The notes: generated from the sequence alone by a model not told the origin. A stretch of DNA of 64,000 nt from Pseudoalteromonas piscicida (GCF_002208135.1 NZ_CP021646.1:2420001-2484000); one strand, 5' to 3'; counted from the first letter of the stretch, positions 1 through 10,788 are shown. Made by a program: numbers and translations.

Positions 1-763
1 GCTCTAATAAGAATTCACTGCGCTGGAAACCGTCAGGTAGGGTCTCACGTACTGTTTGCTCGATAACACGTGGACCCGCAAAACCTATAAGTGCTTTTGG
101 CTCTGCCACATTGATATCACCAAGCATCGCCAATGACGCAGAAACCCCACCCATAGTTGGGTCGGTCAATACTGAGATAAATGGCAAGCCTTTGTCACTC
201 ATTTTGGCCAATGCTGCACTTGTTTTTGCCATTTGCATCAATGACATCAGTGCTTCTTGCATACGTGCACCACCAGATGCTGAGAAACAAATTAACGGCA
301 TGTTATGTTCTAAACACTCGTTAACTGCATCAACAAATCGAGCACCTACAACCGAGGCCATTGAACCGCCCATGAAGGAGAATTCAAAAGCAACCGCAGC
401 AACAGGAATACCCTTTACGCGACCTTTCATTGCAACCAAAGCGTCTTTTTCACCGCTTGCCTTTTGCGCTTGAACGATACGATCCGAATATTTTTTAGAA
501 TCTTTAAACTTTAATACGTCTTGTGGCTCATGCTCTGTGCCAAGCTCTTGACGATCAGCATCATCTAAGAAACTTTCAAGGCGTTTACGTGCCGTGATGC
601 GCATGTGATGATCGCACTTAGGACATACGTTTAACGACTTTTCTAATTCCGCTTTGTATAGGATTGAATCACAATCTGTACACTTTGCCCAAACCCCCTC
701 TGGGATCTCTTTTTTACCAGAAGATTTAGTGGTTTTAGGTAAGATCTTTTCTAACCAACTCAT
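1..763 (-). CDS. accD: Acetyl-CoA carboxylase carboxyltransferase subunit beta (partial)
   Basis: Beta subunit of the carboxyltransferase that moves the carboxyl group from biotin to acetyl-CoA to make malonyl-CoA, the first committed step of fatty acid synthesis; cytoplasmic, partner of AccA. The minus-strand translation starts MSWLEKIL at 763 and has the N-terminal zinc ribbon with two Cys pairs (CTDCD and CPKCD, about residues 28-55), then the crotonase-like core with the GGARMQEA oxyanion region and the DPTMGG segment. The 3' end runs off the left edge, so about 254 codons are present and the C-terminus is missing. A G5 tract near position 694 is in frame here, unlike several G/C tracts elsewhere in the window. 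It lies downstream of truA, the usual gammaproteobacterial order. Its malonyl-CoA would also feed the aryl-polyene synthase further along. Confidence 0.96.
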   Translation of the reverse strand, partial: MSWLEKILPKTTKSSGKKEIPEGVWAKCTDCDSILYKAELEKSLNVCPKCDHHMRITARKRLESFLDDADRQELGTEHEPQDVLKFKDSKKYSDRIVQAQKASGEKDALVAMKGRVKGIPVAAVAFEFSFMGGSMASVVGARFVDAVNECLEHNMPLICFSASGGARMQEALMSLMQMAKTSAALAKMSDKGLPFISVLTDPTMGGVSASLAMLGDINVAEPKALIGFAGPRVIEQTVRETLPDGFQRSEFLLE

Positions 764-897
764 TTGCAACTCTCTATCGTGCTTTATTCTGTTCCGTCAG
801 CAAAGACAGACATCTTTTCCCAATTAAATCATGATTTAGCTATAGGTGATATAAAAAACTGGTCTTAAGAGTATAAGGTACTACATAAATATGACCG

Positions 898-1692
898 TTA
901 CACTAATTCCTCAGGCAAGAATAAAGGCCCTAGGGGCATCTTTTCTATTTGCCATTTTTCAGGATAATCCACATCAACTAAATACAGTCCGTTAGGCTTT
1001 GCCGTGGCACTGGCTAACGTGCGGTCTTTTGCAACTAAAAGCTCCGCCATCCACTCGGGGTCTTGCTTGCCGACACCAATATCAAGTAAACAGCCCGTAA
1101 TATTGCGCACCATATGATGTAAAAACGCGTTCGCCTTAATATCAATGACAATATATTTGCCAATGCGTTCCACCTCTAAGTGATGAATGTTACGGAACGG
1201 CGTATTAGACTGGCAATGTACCGCCCTGAAAGACGTGAAATCTTGCTCTCCTATCATCACAGGGCACGCAGCTTTCATTCTTTCAACATCAAGCTCATGG
1301 TGAAAATGCGTTACGCCACTGCGTAAAATGCCAGGTCTGTAGGTATGATTATAAATAACGTAACGGTATCGACGAGCCGTAGCAGAAAAGCGCGCATGGA
1401 ACTCTGGGTCAACTTCTTTAGCAAATCGTACCGCAATGTCATCAGGAAGCTGGGAGTTCATTCCCAATGTAAAGGCGCTCATGTCGCGAGCAGCATCAGT
1501 GTCAAAATGCACAAGTTGACCTGTTGCATGAACACCAGCATCAGTGCGCCCTGCGCAAGTTATCTCAACGGGATGATTACAGATATTCGATAGCGCTTTT
1601 TCTATTTCTTCTTGGACACTGCTAACATGATTTTGCCTCTGCCAACCACTATAATTTGCACCATTATATTCAATGCCTAACGCTACTCGCAT
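898..1692 (-). CDS. truA: tRNA pseudouridine(38-40) synthase TruA
   Basis: Converts uridines 38-40 in the tRNA anticodon arm to pseudouridine. The protein is 264 aa, the normal family length. The catalytic aspartate lies in the GRTDAGVHA motif near residue 50, and the N-terminus [18 protein letters not shown] is typical. The C-terminal part contains the [11 protein letters not shown] segment conserved in the family. It sits between fimV (upstream on this strand) and accD (downstream, 134 bp gap), an arrangement shared by many gammaproteobacteria. The 141-bp gap to the fimV stop contains a strong hairpin, so truA probably has its own promoter there. No anomalies seen. Confidence 0.97.
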   Translation of the reverse strand: MRVALGIEYNGANYSGWQRQNHVSSVQEEIEKALSNICNHPVEITCAGRTDAGVHATGQLVHFDTDAARDMSAFTLGMNSQLPDDIAVRFAKEVDPEFHARFSATARRYRYVIYNHTYRPGILRSGVTHFHHELDVERMKAACPVMIGEQDFTSFRAVHCQSNTPFRNIHHLEVERIGKYIVIDIKANAFLHHMVRNITGCLLDIGVGKQDPEWMAELLVAKDRTLASATAKPNGLYLVDVDYPEKWQIEKMPLGPLFLPEELV

Positions 1693-1780
1693 ACTTTTCT
1701 ATCGCAACCCATAACAAAAACGACATTTTATGCGATTGGTGATGTGAATTAAAGCGCTTAAGCTAAGAAGTAGATTATGA

Positions 1781-1818
1781 CACCTACCAAACAAGGCTAT
1801 TACTCTGTTTGGTAGGTG
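1781..1818 (-). terminator. Perfect 13-bp hairpin after fimV
   Basis: CACCTACCAAACA (1781-1793) is exactly complementary to TGTTTGGTAGGTG (1806-1818), with a 12-nt loop. It begins 15 bp after the fimV stop codon and lies before truA. There is no long T-run on the minus strand after the stem, so it is a probable transcript end or 3'-stabilising structure, not a textbook intrinsic terminator. Confidence 0.6.
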
Positions 1819-1833
1819 GAATTGATGTGAGTG

Positions 1834-4800
1834 TTAAGACTCTGTGAGACTTGATTTAAGCGACTCCGCTTCAGCTTGGACCGAGTCTGGGCCGTTTTCA
1901 ATAACATCGTTGAGCGTTGATATAGCCGAATCATAATCTTGAATTTCGATATAAGCTTTCGCTAAATCTAATTTAGCAGCGAACCCTTCATCCTCTAAAT
2001 CAACATCCGTGGTATTTTCGCCCGCCAATAGTTCTTCAAAATCGCCAAGTCCAACGTCCATATTTGCACCAACGTAAGGTTCAACATCGCTATCAAGGTC
2101 GTCACTTTGCTCGAGCAGATCTTCAATTTCTAAGTAGTCTTCCGTGCCTTCGGCGTCCGTTGGTAGCGCTTGGGCTTCTCCTGCTACCAATTCGTCTTGC
2201 AATAAACTGTCGAAATCTACTTCAAAGTCATCAGCATTTCCGGCATCAAAGTCATTGGGATCGTCCAGTTCGCTAAGCAACGCATCGAAGTCTGCCTGAG
2301 TAAAGTCAGCCATAAACTCTTTTTCAATTTCGGCTTCGTTGACCTCGGGTAATTCAGACTCTGTTTGTGGCTCAGCAAGTAGAGTTTCCAAGTCATCTTC
2401 ATCGTTTAACTCTGGCAGAGCCTCTTCGACTTCAAGCGCTGGTTCAGACTCAAGCGTGTCGCCTTCAGCTTCTTCGAGTGGAACTTCGGGCTCGTCTTCA
2501 AGCAAAGTCTCTTCGTCAAAATCTGCATTTAATTCTGGCAGCTCGTCTTCGACTTCAAGTACCGGTTCAGACTTAAGCGTGTCGCCTTCAGCTTCTTCGA
2601 GTAGAACCTCTGGCTCGTCTTCAAGCAAGGTTTCTTCGTCAAAGTCTGCATTTAATTCTGGCAGCTCATCTTCGACTTCCAGCTCTGGCTCAAGCGTGTC
2701 GCCTTCAGCTTCTTCGAGTGGAACCTCTGCCTCGTCTTCAAGCAAGGTTTTTTCGTCAAAATCTGCATTTAATTCTGGCAGCTCGTCTTCGACTTCCAGC
2801 TCTGGCTCAAGCGTGTCACTTTCAGCTTCTTCGAGTGGAACTTCGGGCTCGTCTTCAAGCAAGGTTTCTTCGTCAAAGTCTGCATTTAATTCTGGCAGCT
2901 CGTCTTCGACTTCGAGTACCGACTCAGACTCAAGCGTGTCGCCTTCAGCTTCTTCGAGTGGAACTTCGGGCTCGTCTTCAAGCAAAGTCTCTTCGTCAAA
3001 ATCTGCATTTAATTCTGGCAGTTCGTCTTCGACTTCAAGTACCGATTCAGACTCAAGCGTGTCACTTTCAGCTTCTTCGAGTGGAACTTCGGGCTCGTCT
3101 TCAAGCAAGGTTTCTTCGTCAAAGTCTGCATTTAATTCTGGCAGCTCGTCTTCGACTTCGAGTACCGACTCAGACTCAAGCGTGTCACTTTCAGCTTCTT
3201 CGAGTGGAACTTCGGGCTCGTCTTCAAGCAAGGTTTCTTCGTCAAAGTCTGCATTTAATTCTGGCAGCTCGTCTTCGACTTCGAGTACCGACTCAGACTC
3301 AAGCGTGTCACTTTCAGCTTCTTCGAGTGGAACTTCTGGCTCGTCTTCAAGCAAAGTCTCTTCGTCAAAGTCTGCATTTAATTCTGGCAGCTCGTCTTCG
3401 ACTTCGAGTACCGGTTCAGACTCAAGCGTATCACTTTCGGCTGCTTCGAGTGGCGCTTCTGGCTCGTCTTCAAGCAAGGTATCTTCGTCAAAGTCTGCAT
3501 TTAATTCTGGCAGCTCGTCTTCGACTTCCAGCTCTGGCTCAAGCGTGTCGCCTTCAGCTTCTTCTAGTGGAACTTCTGGCTCATCTTCGACTTCCAGTTC
3601 AGGTTCAGACTCAAGCGTGTCGCCTTCAGCTTCTTCGAGTGGAACTTCTGGCTCGTCTTCAAGCAAGGTATCTTCGTCGACATCCGCACTAAATTCAGGC
3701 AAATCATCTTCATCAAAGCCAGAGATTTCATCGTCGAGAAGGTCGTCATCAAGTCCCCCTCGATATCAAATTGAGCGTCATTAGATAATGCTTCGGATAA
3801 TGCTTTTTCGGTTTCGCTTTGCGAGTCAGTAGTTTCAAGTACTTCGCTAAGCTCCAGCTCAGGGTAACTATCTAGCTCTGCACTTGGTTGTAGGTCATCT
3901 TCGTCAAACAACTCTTCTTCTGCCAGTAAATCCACTTCGTCATTAAGTGGATCGTCTCCCAGCTCAATTTCGATTTCCTCGTCAGAGAAGTCATCTTCAA
4001 GTTCAGAACCTAGCTCAAGCTGCTCTTCGGCTTGAAGCTCCTGCAGTAGCTCATCAACACTTTTTAAATTGGGGTCTTCAAATTCACTGTCTTCGTCGGC
4101 TTGAACATTGTCTTCACTAAAATCGGCTTCATTGGCTAAATCGGACTGTAACGTATCTTCCACCGGTTCTTCAGATGATTCCGGAATAGCGTCCTCTTCA
4201 TCCAACATACCCGACAAGTGCCCTGACTCTGCTAAAGGCTGTTCAGAGTCAAGTTCAGACTCGTCAAATTCTTCTCCAAGCTCTGGCAACCCATCTTCTG
4301 CCGTTTCGTCTAATAACGTATCAAGGTCGTCATCAGCAGGTTCACCGACTTCCTCTGCAAGCTCCGGCAACGTTTCTTCTGGCGTTTCGTCTAGTAATGC
4401 ATCGAGTTCGTCATCAACCAGATCATCGGACTCTTCTTCTAATTCCGGCAATGTCTCTTCTTGCGCTTCGTCTAATAAGGCATCTAGTTCGTCATCAACC
4501 AGATCACCGGACTCTTCTTCCAATTCCGGCAATGTCTCTTCTTGCGCTTCGTCTAATAAGGCATCGAGTTCGTCATCAACCAGATCATCGGAATCTTCTT
4601 CTAATTCCGGCAATGTATCTTCTTGCGCTTCGTCTAATAAAGCATCGAGTTCGTCATCAACCAATTCATCGGACTCTTCTTCCAATTCCGGCAATGTATC
4701 TTCTTGTTGCGATTCGTCTAATAAAGCATCGAGTTCGTCATCAACCAGTTCATCGGACTCTTCTTCCAATTCCGGCAATGTATCTTCTTGCGCTTCGTCT

Positions 4801-7336
4801 AATAAGGCATCGAGTTCGTCATCAACCAGATCATCGGACTCTTCTTCTAATTCCGGCAATGCATCTTCTTGTTGCGCTTCGTCTAATAAAGCATCGAGTT
4901 CGTCATCAACCAGATCATCGGACTCTTCTTCTAATTCCGGCAATGCATCTTCTTGTTGCGCTTCGTCTAATAAAGCATCGAGTTCGTCATCAACCAGATC
5001 ATCGGACTCTTCTTCTAATTCCGGCAATGTATCTTCTTGTTGCGATTCGTCTAATAAAGCATCGAGTTCGTCACCAACCTGATCATCGGACTCTTCTTCT
5101 AATTCCGGCAATGTATCTTCTTGCGCTTCGTCTAATAAAGCATCGAGTTCGTCATCAACTAGATCATCGGACTCTTCTTCCAATTCCGGCAATGTCTCTT
5201 GTTGCGATTCGTCTAATAAAGCATCGAGTTCGTCATCAACCAGTTCATCGGACTCTTCTTCCAATTCCGGCAATGTATCTTCTTGCGCTTGGTCTAATAA
5301 GGCATCGAGTTCGTCATCAACCAGATCATCGGACTCTTCTTCCAATTCCGGCAATGTATCTTCTTGCGCTTCGTCTAATAAAGCATCGAGTTCGTCATCA
5401 ACTAGATCATCGGACTCTTCTTCCAATTCCGGCAATGTCTCTTGTTGCGATTCGTCTAATAAAGCATCGAGTTCGTCATCAACCAGTTCATCGGACTCTT
5501 CTTCCAATTCCGGCAATGTATCTTCTTGCGCTTGGTCTAATAAGGCATCGAGTTCGTCATCAACCAGATCATCGGACTCTTCTTCCAATTCCGGCAATGT
5601 ATCTTCTTGCGCTTCGTCTAATAAAGCATCGAGTTCGTCATCAACCAGATCATCGGACTCTTCTTCTAATTCCGGCAATGCATCTTCTTGTTGCGCTTCG
5701 TCTAATAAGGCATCGATATCGTCACCAGCAAGCGTGCCTGGCTCTTCGTCAATTTCAGCTAGCGCATCGTCTTGCACTTCATTTAACAGGGCATCAATGT
5801 CATCGCCCGCAAGCTCATTGCTTGGTTCCTCAAAATCAGGTAGTGCATCATCGTCAGCATCCTGCGAGGCATCGAGTAGCGCATCGATATCATCAGTATC
5901 TACTAGACTCTCACTATCAAAGTTGCCACTGAATTCGGGGTCTTCATCTAAAGCACCGTCAAGAATTGAATCGATATCATCGTCGTTTGCAACAGCACCC
6001 GCTTGCTCATCAGCAAGTTCCTCACTCAAGGCAGCAAGGGCATCATCGCTAACATCAATTTCTTCATCTTGAGACTCGTTGAACAAATCATCTAGATCGC
6101 TGTCACTTAAAATATCTTGGCTATCATCAACATCAAGCGAAACCTCATCACCAGCCTCGTCGAAGTTCTGTTGCATAAAGTCTTCGTCGTGATCATCACC
6201 AAACGATATATCTTCATTTAGTAAGCTATCCAGTTCGTCTTGATCTAACGAATCACTCCCTTCATCGAAGTCATCATCAAGTGAGTCGAAGGTAATTTCA
6301 TCGTCTTCAGGTAAGATATCATCATCAAGCTGTACACTACTTCCCAAGGCATCTTCGTCGTCGCCCATTCCGATATCAAGTGGGTCTGGCTCAGGGTCAA
6401 ATGCAGTCGCCGCGGTTGCAGCTCCCGCTGCAGCCACGGAGGGTGTTTGCGGAAGAAAATCGTCGTCATCTGTAGACGCTTGAGATTGGCTTCTCCGGCG
6501 TAGGAACATAACTAATCCAGCAATTGCCAGTAGTGCTGGCAATGTGGCAAGTAACGCAATTCCAGCTGCCGAGCTAAAGAATGCGCTCAACTCGCTACTT
6601 TCTTGCGCTTTTGCCTGAGCCGCCTGCTGATCAATCAATTCATTTTGCAAGTCAATAACAGCCTTTAGCTGTTGCTGAATTTCACTGTCTTTGCCAAGCT
6701 GAGTACGAACCGTTTGAAGCTCGGTAGAAATAGCCCCAAGCTGTTGCTTTAATTTATTGTTTTCGGACAAGATTTCTTCAACATTGCGCACCGAGGATTT
6801 GAACTCTTTTTGCAAGTCCATCAGGCGCATGTCTTGTTCCATCTTCAAAGAACGCAGTTGATTAGTCAGGTCTTCTTTTGCTTCTTCTACATCGACTTTG
6901 CGAGCTTGTGTAACCTTTTTTTCAGCTTCGTCTATCGCATTTGGGTTCAATAACCCCTTACGCTTCATTTCCCAAAGTTTGTCATCTTGATCCGACTTTT
7001 GCTTTGCCAACTCTGGATTAACGCTACGAATTTCATTTATGGTAGGAATACGTAGGTACGCCCCATCCTGCATATGGTTGAGGTTTTTATCTAGGAATGA
7101 GTTAGGATTTTTATCGTAAAGCGCCTTCATCACTTGATAAATGGTGACCGAGTCATCTGGCCGCACTTTTTGTGCTATACGCCACAATGTATCCGTAGGT
7201 CTGATAGGCCCTATTGACCGACCTTGCGCCCCATAATCAACCCCTTTGGGCCTTTTAGCACCACCCCTTCTTGGGTATATACCGGTGTGGCAATCAGTGC
7301 GAATACAAAGATACTAAATAAGGCTAAACCGCGCAT
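1834..7336 (-). CDS. fimV: FimV/HubP-like polar LysM-TPR protein, interrupted by two apparent 1-base losses
   Basis: Inner-membrane, cell-pole organiser of the FimV/HubP family (peptidoglycan-binding LysM-like region outside; acidic tail with a C-terminal TPR-like domain inside). The start is taken as ATG at 7336, which gives a signal-like N-terminus (MRGLALFSIFVFALIATP) followed by the family pattern GPKG...GPIRPTDTLWRIAQ. This reading needs one extra base at the C4 tract 7241-7244. A coiled-coil segment, then a transmembrane segment (about 6500-6580) and a very long Asp/Glu-rich tail follow. A second break is at the C5 tract 3755-3759; with one base restored the frame runs EGGLDDDLLDDE into the downstream repeats. 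It ends in the conserved FimV C-terminal domain (FAAKLDLAKAYIEIQDYDSA). The span is 5503 nt; adding two bases gives 5505, exactly 1835 codons. As printed it reads as three pieces: a short N-terminal one, 3564-7187 and 1834-3702. Confidence 0.9.
2419..3690 (-). repeat. Acidic 39-41-residue coding repeats in FimV, about 9 copies
   Basis: Tandem units of 117 or 123 bp encode variants of ELPELNADFDEETLLEDE followed by EVPLEEAESDTLES and LEVED. About nine copies of NADFDE can be counted. Several central copies are nearly identical in DNA as well as protein, which implies recent copy-number change. Length differences come from a 2-residue change at LEPELE versus LESESVLE, which keeps the frame. Confidence 0.92.
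4390..5720 (-). repeat. Acidic 27-28-residue coding repeats in FimV, about 16 copies
   Basis: Tandem units of 81 or 84 bp encode TLPELEEESDDLVDD, then ELDALLDEAQED. About sixteen copies of DELDALLD are visible with only small variation (EAQ/QAQ/ESQQ). A three-unit block (EAQEDT, QAQEDT, ESQQET) is itself repeated 243 bp apart (compare 5158 onward with 5401 onward), giving a higher-order repeat. All length variation is a multiple of three. Confidence 0.93.
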
Positions 7337-7541
7337 GCCGATCCTTTACTCAAATGTTTAACACCCGTTAAACGACATTTTATTATTATGGCTTTGAAGC
7401 AAGCTCTATTCCAAATGCAAACTATAAACCAGATATGTTGGAATATCCATTGCAACATATTGAAAGTTAACATGGTTATAATGCTTTTTACTGATTTTGG
7501 AATAGCTGATATAGGTGAAGAATAGTCAAGTATTTGACTTA

Positions 7542-7571
7542 ACGGCAAACTTCTTGGCAGAAGTTTGCCGT
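7542..7571 (-). terminator. 12-bp perfect hairpin downstream of asd
   Basis: ACGGCAAACTTC (7542-7553) pairs perfectly with GAAGTTTGCCGT (7560-7571) across a 6-nt loop. It is 54 bp past the asd stop codon on the minus strand. The following bases (TAAGTCAAAT) are not a clear T-run, so it is a likely 3' end of the pdxB-asd transcript with moderate support. Confidence 0.6.
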
Positions 7572-7625
7572 CATAACGCAGAGTATTACGCAAAACTTTG
7601 CTTACTTTGCGATACCAATGAGTAT

Positions 7626-8642
7626 TTATAGGTAGCTTTCTATCAGAGCTTCTGCAATTTGAATGCTATTGGTTGCTGCTCCTTTTCTGGTGTTGTCTGA
7701 TACAACCCACAAGTTTAAGCCCAGCGGATGTGAAATATCTTGCCTTACACGACCAACGTAGACGGTGTCGTTACCACTGGCATCACTCACCGGTGTTGGG
7801 TAGTCGTTTTCGTCTTCGATTAGCTCAACACCCGGCGCATCAGCAAGTAACTGCTTAACGTGTTCAAGATCATAAGGCATGCGTGTTTCAAGGTGAATAG
7901 CCTCAGCATGACCAAAAAATACAGGGACGCGAACCGCTGTTGGGTTAACCAAAATGCTCGAATCGCCCAAGATTTTTTGCGTTTCCCACACCATCTTCAT
8001 TTCTTCTTTGGTGTAGCCATTTTCTTGGAACGTATCAATTTGAGGAATGACGTTAAAAGCGATTTGTTTGGTAAACACTTCGTTTTCCATCGATCTAGCA
8101 TTCATTAAGTTTGCAGTCTGCTTCGCTAACTCATCTACCGCTTCTTTACCTGCGCCAGATACTGCTTGATAAGTTGAGACATTAATTCTATCAATGCCAT
8201 AGGCATCATAAATTGGTTTAAGTGCCACTAGCATTTGGATTGTAGAGCAGTTAGGGTTAGCGATGATATTACGGTTTCTAAAATCTGCAAGACTGTCTTT
8301 ATTCACCTCAGGAACCACTAACGGAATATCAAAGTCGTATCTGAAATGAGAGGTATTGTCTATCACAATGCAGCCAGCTTCAGCGGCGATTGGTGCGTAC
8401 TTTTCCGACACGGAACCACCCGCTGAAAACAAACCGATATGGGCATTAGAGAAATCGAATTCTTCAACATCCAGGACTTCGATTTTTTCACCCTTAAAGT
8501 CAATTTCTTCACCTGCGCTTCGGCTACTCGCGAGTGGGTAAAGTGTGTCCACAGGAAACTTTCGTTCCGCGAGTAATTCGATAATTTGCTTGCCAACAAG
8601 ACCTGTTGCGCCAAGTACCGCAACATTATATTTTTGCGACAT
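7626..8642 (-). CDS. asd: Aspartate-semialdehyde dehydrogenase
   Basis: NADPH-dependent reduction of aspartyl phosphate to aspartate semialdehyde, the branch point to Lys/DAP, Met, Thr and Ile. At 338 aa it has the GATGLVG nucleotide-binding loop at residues 10-16, the catalytic Cys in NPNCSTIQ near residue 130, and a full C-terminal domain. The length and sequence style are those of the Asd2 / Usg-type branch (about 337-340 aa), but the catalytic Cys is kept, so it should be active and not a Usg-like paralogue. It starts 37 bp after the pdxB stop on the same strand, suggesting co-transcription. Confidence 0.95.
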   Translation of the reverse strand: MSQKYNVAVLGATGLVGKQIIELLAERKFPVDTLYPLASSRSAGEEIDFKGEKIEVLDVEEFDFSNAHIGLFSAGGSVSEKYAPIAAEAGCIVIDNTSHFRYDFDIPLVVPEVNKDSLADFRNRNIIANPNCSTIQMLVALKPIYDAYGIDRINVSTYQAVSGAGKEAVDELAKQTANLMNARSMENEVFTKQIAFNVIPQIDTFQENGYTKEEMKMVWETQKILGDSSILVNPTAVRVPVFFGHAEAIHLETRMPYDLEHVKQLLADAPGVELIEDENDYPTPVSDASGNDTVYVGRVRQDISHPLGLNLWVVSDNTRKGAATNSIQIAEALIESYL

Positions 8643-8679
8643 TATTTTTCCTCATTCTGTAATATACCAACCAAAGCAT

Positions 8680-9804
8680 TTAACTCTTGCGCTCAGAAAA
8701 GCCAAGTTGGTAAAGCTTTTCACTGATTGGTGAGTCATTATTGACTGCAATTGTACTAAATTCTCGACGCACGGGATATGCTTTACGCAAGGTATCAAAG
8801 CCCAATGTGTTTAGCTGTTTTCTCATGATGCCATCATCACGACGAATGTCATAAACAAGATGCGCTAAGTTGACTATATCCTGCTCGTTAGCTGTGCTTT
8901 GCAACTGGCAGCTAGTGACACTTGGTTTGGGGAGAAAATCACTAATCGTTTTGCTGGCTGGTAAATCGAATTCTCGGCATACGGCTTCGTATAACATTTG
9001 CGTGCCTCGCGCCTTACCCTCTAGCGAATGGCCGGCAATATGCACAGATGCAAAGCGAGTATACTGCAATAACGGCTGTAAAATATTCGGCTCATTTTCC
9101 CAAACATCTAAGATCAGCTCAAGCGCTTGCCCACCCTCTATCGCGTGTAAAAGCGCTTGATTATCGATAACATCACCACGGCTTGCATTGACTATCACCA
9201 TACCCGGCTTTAATGCCGCTATCCTCGATGCATCAAGTAGATGAACCGTTTTATGCGGGCCCTGCTTAACTAATGGAACGTGAAATGTCACGATATCCGC
9301 GCGAGCCAATGCTTCATCTAAGGCAATATGTGAATCTAATGTCCCCGCTTGCTGCCTAACGGGGTCACACAATAAAACAGTAAGACCAAGTCCTTTCAGC
9401 TTTGATGCTAAACACTCGCCAATATTACCAACACCAATGATGGCAATCGTTTTACTCTGAAGTGGTGTGGAGGTTTCCTGTGCGTATGCAAGTAGAGCGC
9501 TTATCACGTACTCGGCAACCGCTATCGCATTACAGCCCGGTGCGCTGCTAAACGAGATATTGGCATTGGCCAACAATGAGGTATCAATATGATCAATCCC
9601 TATTGTCGCAGTCCCCACAAACTTCAGTTTATCGGCTTGTGCTAACAGGGCCTCATTGACCTTAGTGACTGAGCGAGTCAACAGAATATCGACATTTTTT
9701 AGCTCGTCCGGTTGAAGGTTACGGCCATCAAACCGAGTTACCTCACCAATTTCGCAGAAGAATGACTCAACTAAGGGCATATTTTGATCGGCTAATATTC
9801 GCAT
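8680..9804 (-). CDS. pdxB: Erythronate-4-phosphate dehydrogenase
   Basis: Oxidises 4-phosphoerythronate in the DXP-dependent pathway of pyridoxal phosphate synthesis. The 374-aa protein has the D-2-hydroxyacid dehydrogenase fold: MRILADQNMPL start, NAD-binding GVGNIG near residue 125, and the catalytic trio as Arg in NASRGDV, Glu in DVWENEP, and His in HIAGHSLEG. The C-terminal PdxB-specific dimerisation region is present. pdxB-asd adjacency is common in gammaproteobacteria. Confidence 0.95.
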   Translation of the reverse strand: MRILADQNMPLVESFFCEIGEVTRFDGRNLQPDELKNVDILLTRSVTKVNEALLAQADKLKFVGTATIGIDHIDTSLLANANISFSSAPGCNAIAVAEYVISALLAYAQETSTPLQSKTIAIIGVGNIGECLASKLKGLGLTVLLCDPVRQQAGTLDSHIALDEALARADIVTFHVPLVKQGPHKTVHLLDASRIAALKPGMVIVNASRGDVIDNQALLHAIEGGQALELILDVWENEPNILQPLLQYTRFASVHIAGHSLEGKARGTQMLYEAVCREFDLPASKTISDFLPKPSVTSCQLQSTANEQDIVNLAHLVYDIRRDDGIMRKQLNTLGFDTLRKAYPVRREFSTIAVNNDSPISEKLYQLGFSERKS

Positions 9805-9834
9805 GCGGGTTTCCTGTCACCTATTGTCTCGAGT

Positions 9835-9861
9835 ACTCAGGCGATAACACATCGCCTGAGT
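9835..9861. terminator. 11-bp perfect hairpin between pdxB and the small membrane protein
   Basis: ACTCAGGCGAT (9835-9845) pairs with ATCGCCTGAGT (9851-9861) with a 5-nt loop. It lies downstream of the minus-strand gene at 9888-10208 and upstream of pdxB. There is no T-tract on the minus strand, so termination is inferred from position and stem strength only. Confidence 0.5.
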
Positions 9862-9887
9862 CGAGTTTAACATGGCAAGGTAGGCGA

Positions 9888-10208
9888 CTAATAATAAAAC
9901 CTTTTATTTTGTGTCACCGCTTTATTGCAACCAAAGGCTATTGCAAAAAACATCACACAGCATACAAAAACGACCGCCCCCTTTAGACTTAACCAGCCAC
10001 CTGAATCAAGTAAAGGACAAAACGTCATAGCCAACATATTAATACAGCACAGTAATAAGGCCCAACGAGTATAAGCACGGTAACCAAGCAATGCGGCAAA
10101 CAAACTGCTAAAAACATTAAAAATTACCGCTTCAGGAAAGAGGTGAAAGGCCGACAACATGGCGGCAAATGCCAAAATAGTGACTAGATAAAAAATACTC
10201 TGCTGCAT
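9888..10208 (-). CDS. Small integral membrane protein, unknown function
   Basis: I do not recognise this 106-aa protein. It starts MQQSIFYLVTILAFAAML and shows three to four hydrophobic stretches (about residues 4-22, 28-45, 48-66 and 72-92), so it is probably an inner-membrane protein. The short C-terminal tail is basic (NKAVTQNKRFYY). A plausible ribosome binding site (AAGGAG on the minus strand, just before the start) supports it as a real gene. It stands alone between pdxB and the fadE promoter region. Confidence 0.6.
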   Translation of the reverse strand: MQQSIFYLVTILAFAAMLSAFHLFPEAVIFNVFSSLFAALLGYRAYTRWALLLCCINMLAMTFCPLLDSGGWLSLKGAVVFVCCVMFFAIAFGCNKAVTQNKRFYY

Positions 10209-10756
10209 CTTGTTTCTCCTTAACGTGGACAGCTATATCGACCGCTACACTGGGTCGTGGCGGTAAATCCTAACTCACATAGCGACCAAAAAAATGGACT
10301 GCATTTGCTACTCCTTAGCAATTCTTAAAAGCACCATTTCGTGGCTATGCTTAACCCAATTGTAGAAACATTAACGTGTATTTCAATGCAAATCAGACAT
10401 GAAGTTTTGGCAATTATAATGCACAAATTAGACACTTCGCTTAAAGAAAATTCATGTGCATTTTCGCTACATTGCACTACGTTCATTACACTTAAGTATC
10501 CATAAATAATTAATGAGGTTGAAAATCCTCTTAGGTTGTAGATTGAGATTTAATCAAAGTAACTTGCAAACCCAGTTCGGATATTCGCAGTGGATTCAGC
10601 GTCGTTAACTTTCAAACTGGCCAAAGGTAAGCTTGCGTTGGTTAAAACACAGATTAAGTGCGATACGTAAATAATATGTCACAACAAGGCATCAACTAAT
10701 TCACCTAGAAGGGATGAAGACGCTTGAAATATCAGCATTAACCAGCTAGTCTAACT
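10209..10756. other. Intergenic region upstream of fadE
   Basis: About 550 bp with no convincing gene on either strand. It must hold the promoter of the small minus-strand membrane protein and that of fadE. It is AT-rich around 10360-10560. I see no tRNA, long repeat or strong hairpin. Confidence 0.5.
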
Positions 10757-10773
10757 GGGTGGTCAGACCTCTT
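10757..10773 (+). promoter_or_regulatory. Candidate FadR operator at fadE
   Basis: The sequence GGGTGGTCAGACCTCTT contains TGGTC-A-GACCT, matching the core of the FadR consensus (CTGGTCNGACNTGTT, from memory of the E. coli site). It ends just before the ribosome binding site of fadE (AAGGAAG at 10776-10782), a position where bound FadR would block transcription. This fits repression of beta-oxidation in the absence of long-chain acyl-CoA. No experiment is implied. Confidence 0.55.
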
Positions 10774-10788
10774 ATAAGGAAGAACAAC

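Noticed and set aside
111..473. Plus-strand open frame at the left edge
   Set aside because: Antisense to accD, whose zinc ribbon and core motifs are clear on the minus strand.
2339..3784. Long plus-strand Ser-rich open frame (and a Leu/Arg-rich one) opposite fimV
   Set aside because: Low-complexity antisense reading of the Asp/Glu repeats; no start context, and the repeats explain its length.
2419..5720. CRISPR array
   Set aside because: Repeats are directly adjacent in-frame coding units with no unique spacers and no cas genes.
4108..5932. Plus-strand repetitive frames opposite the second fimV array
   Set aside because: Same cause: antisense shadows of the acidic repeats.
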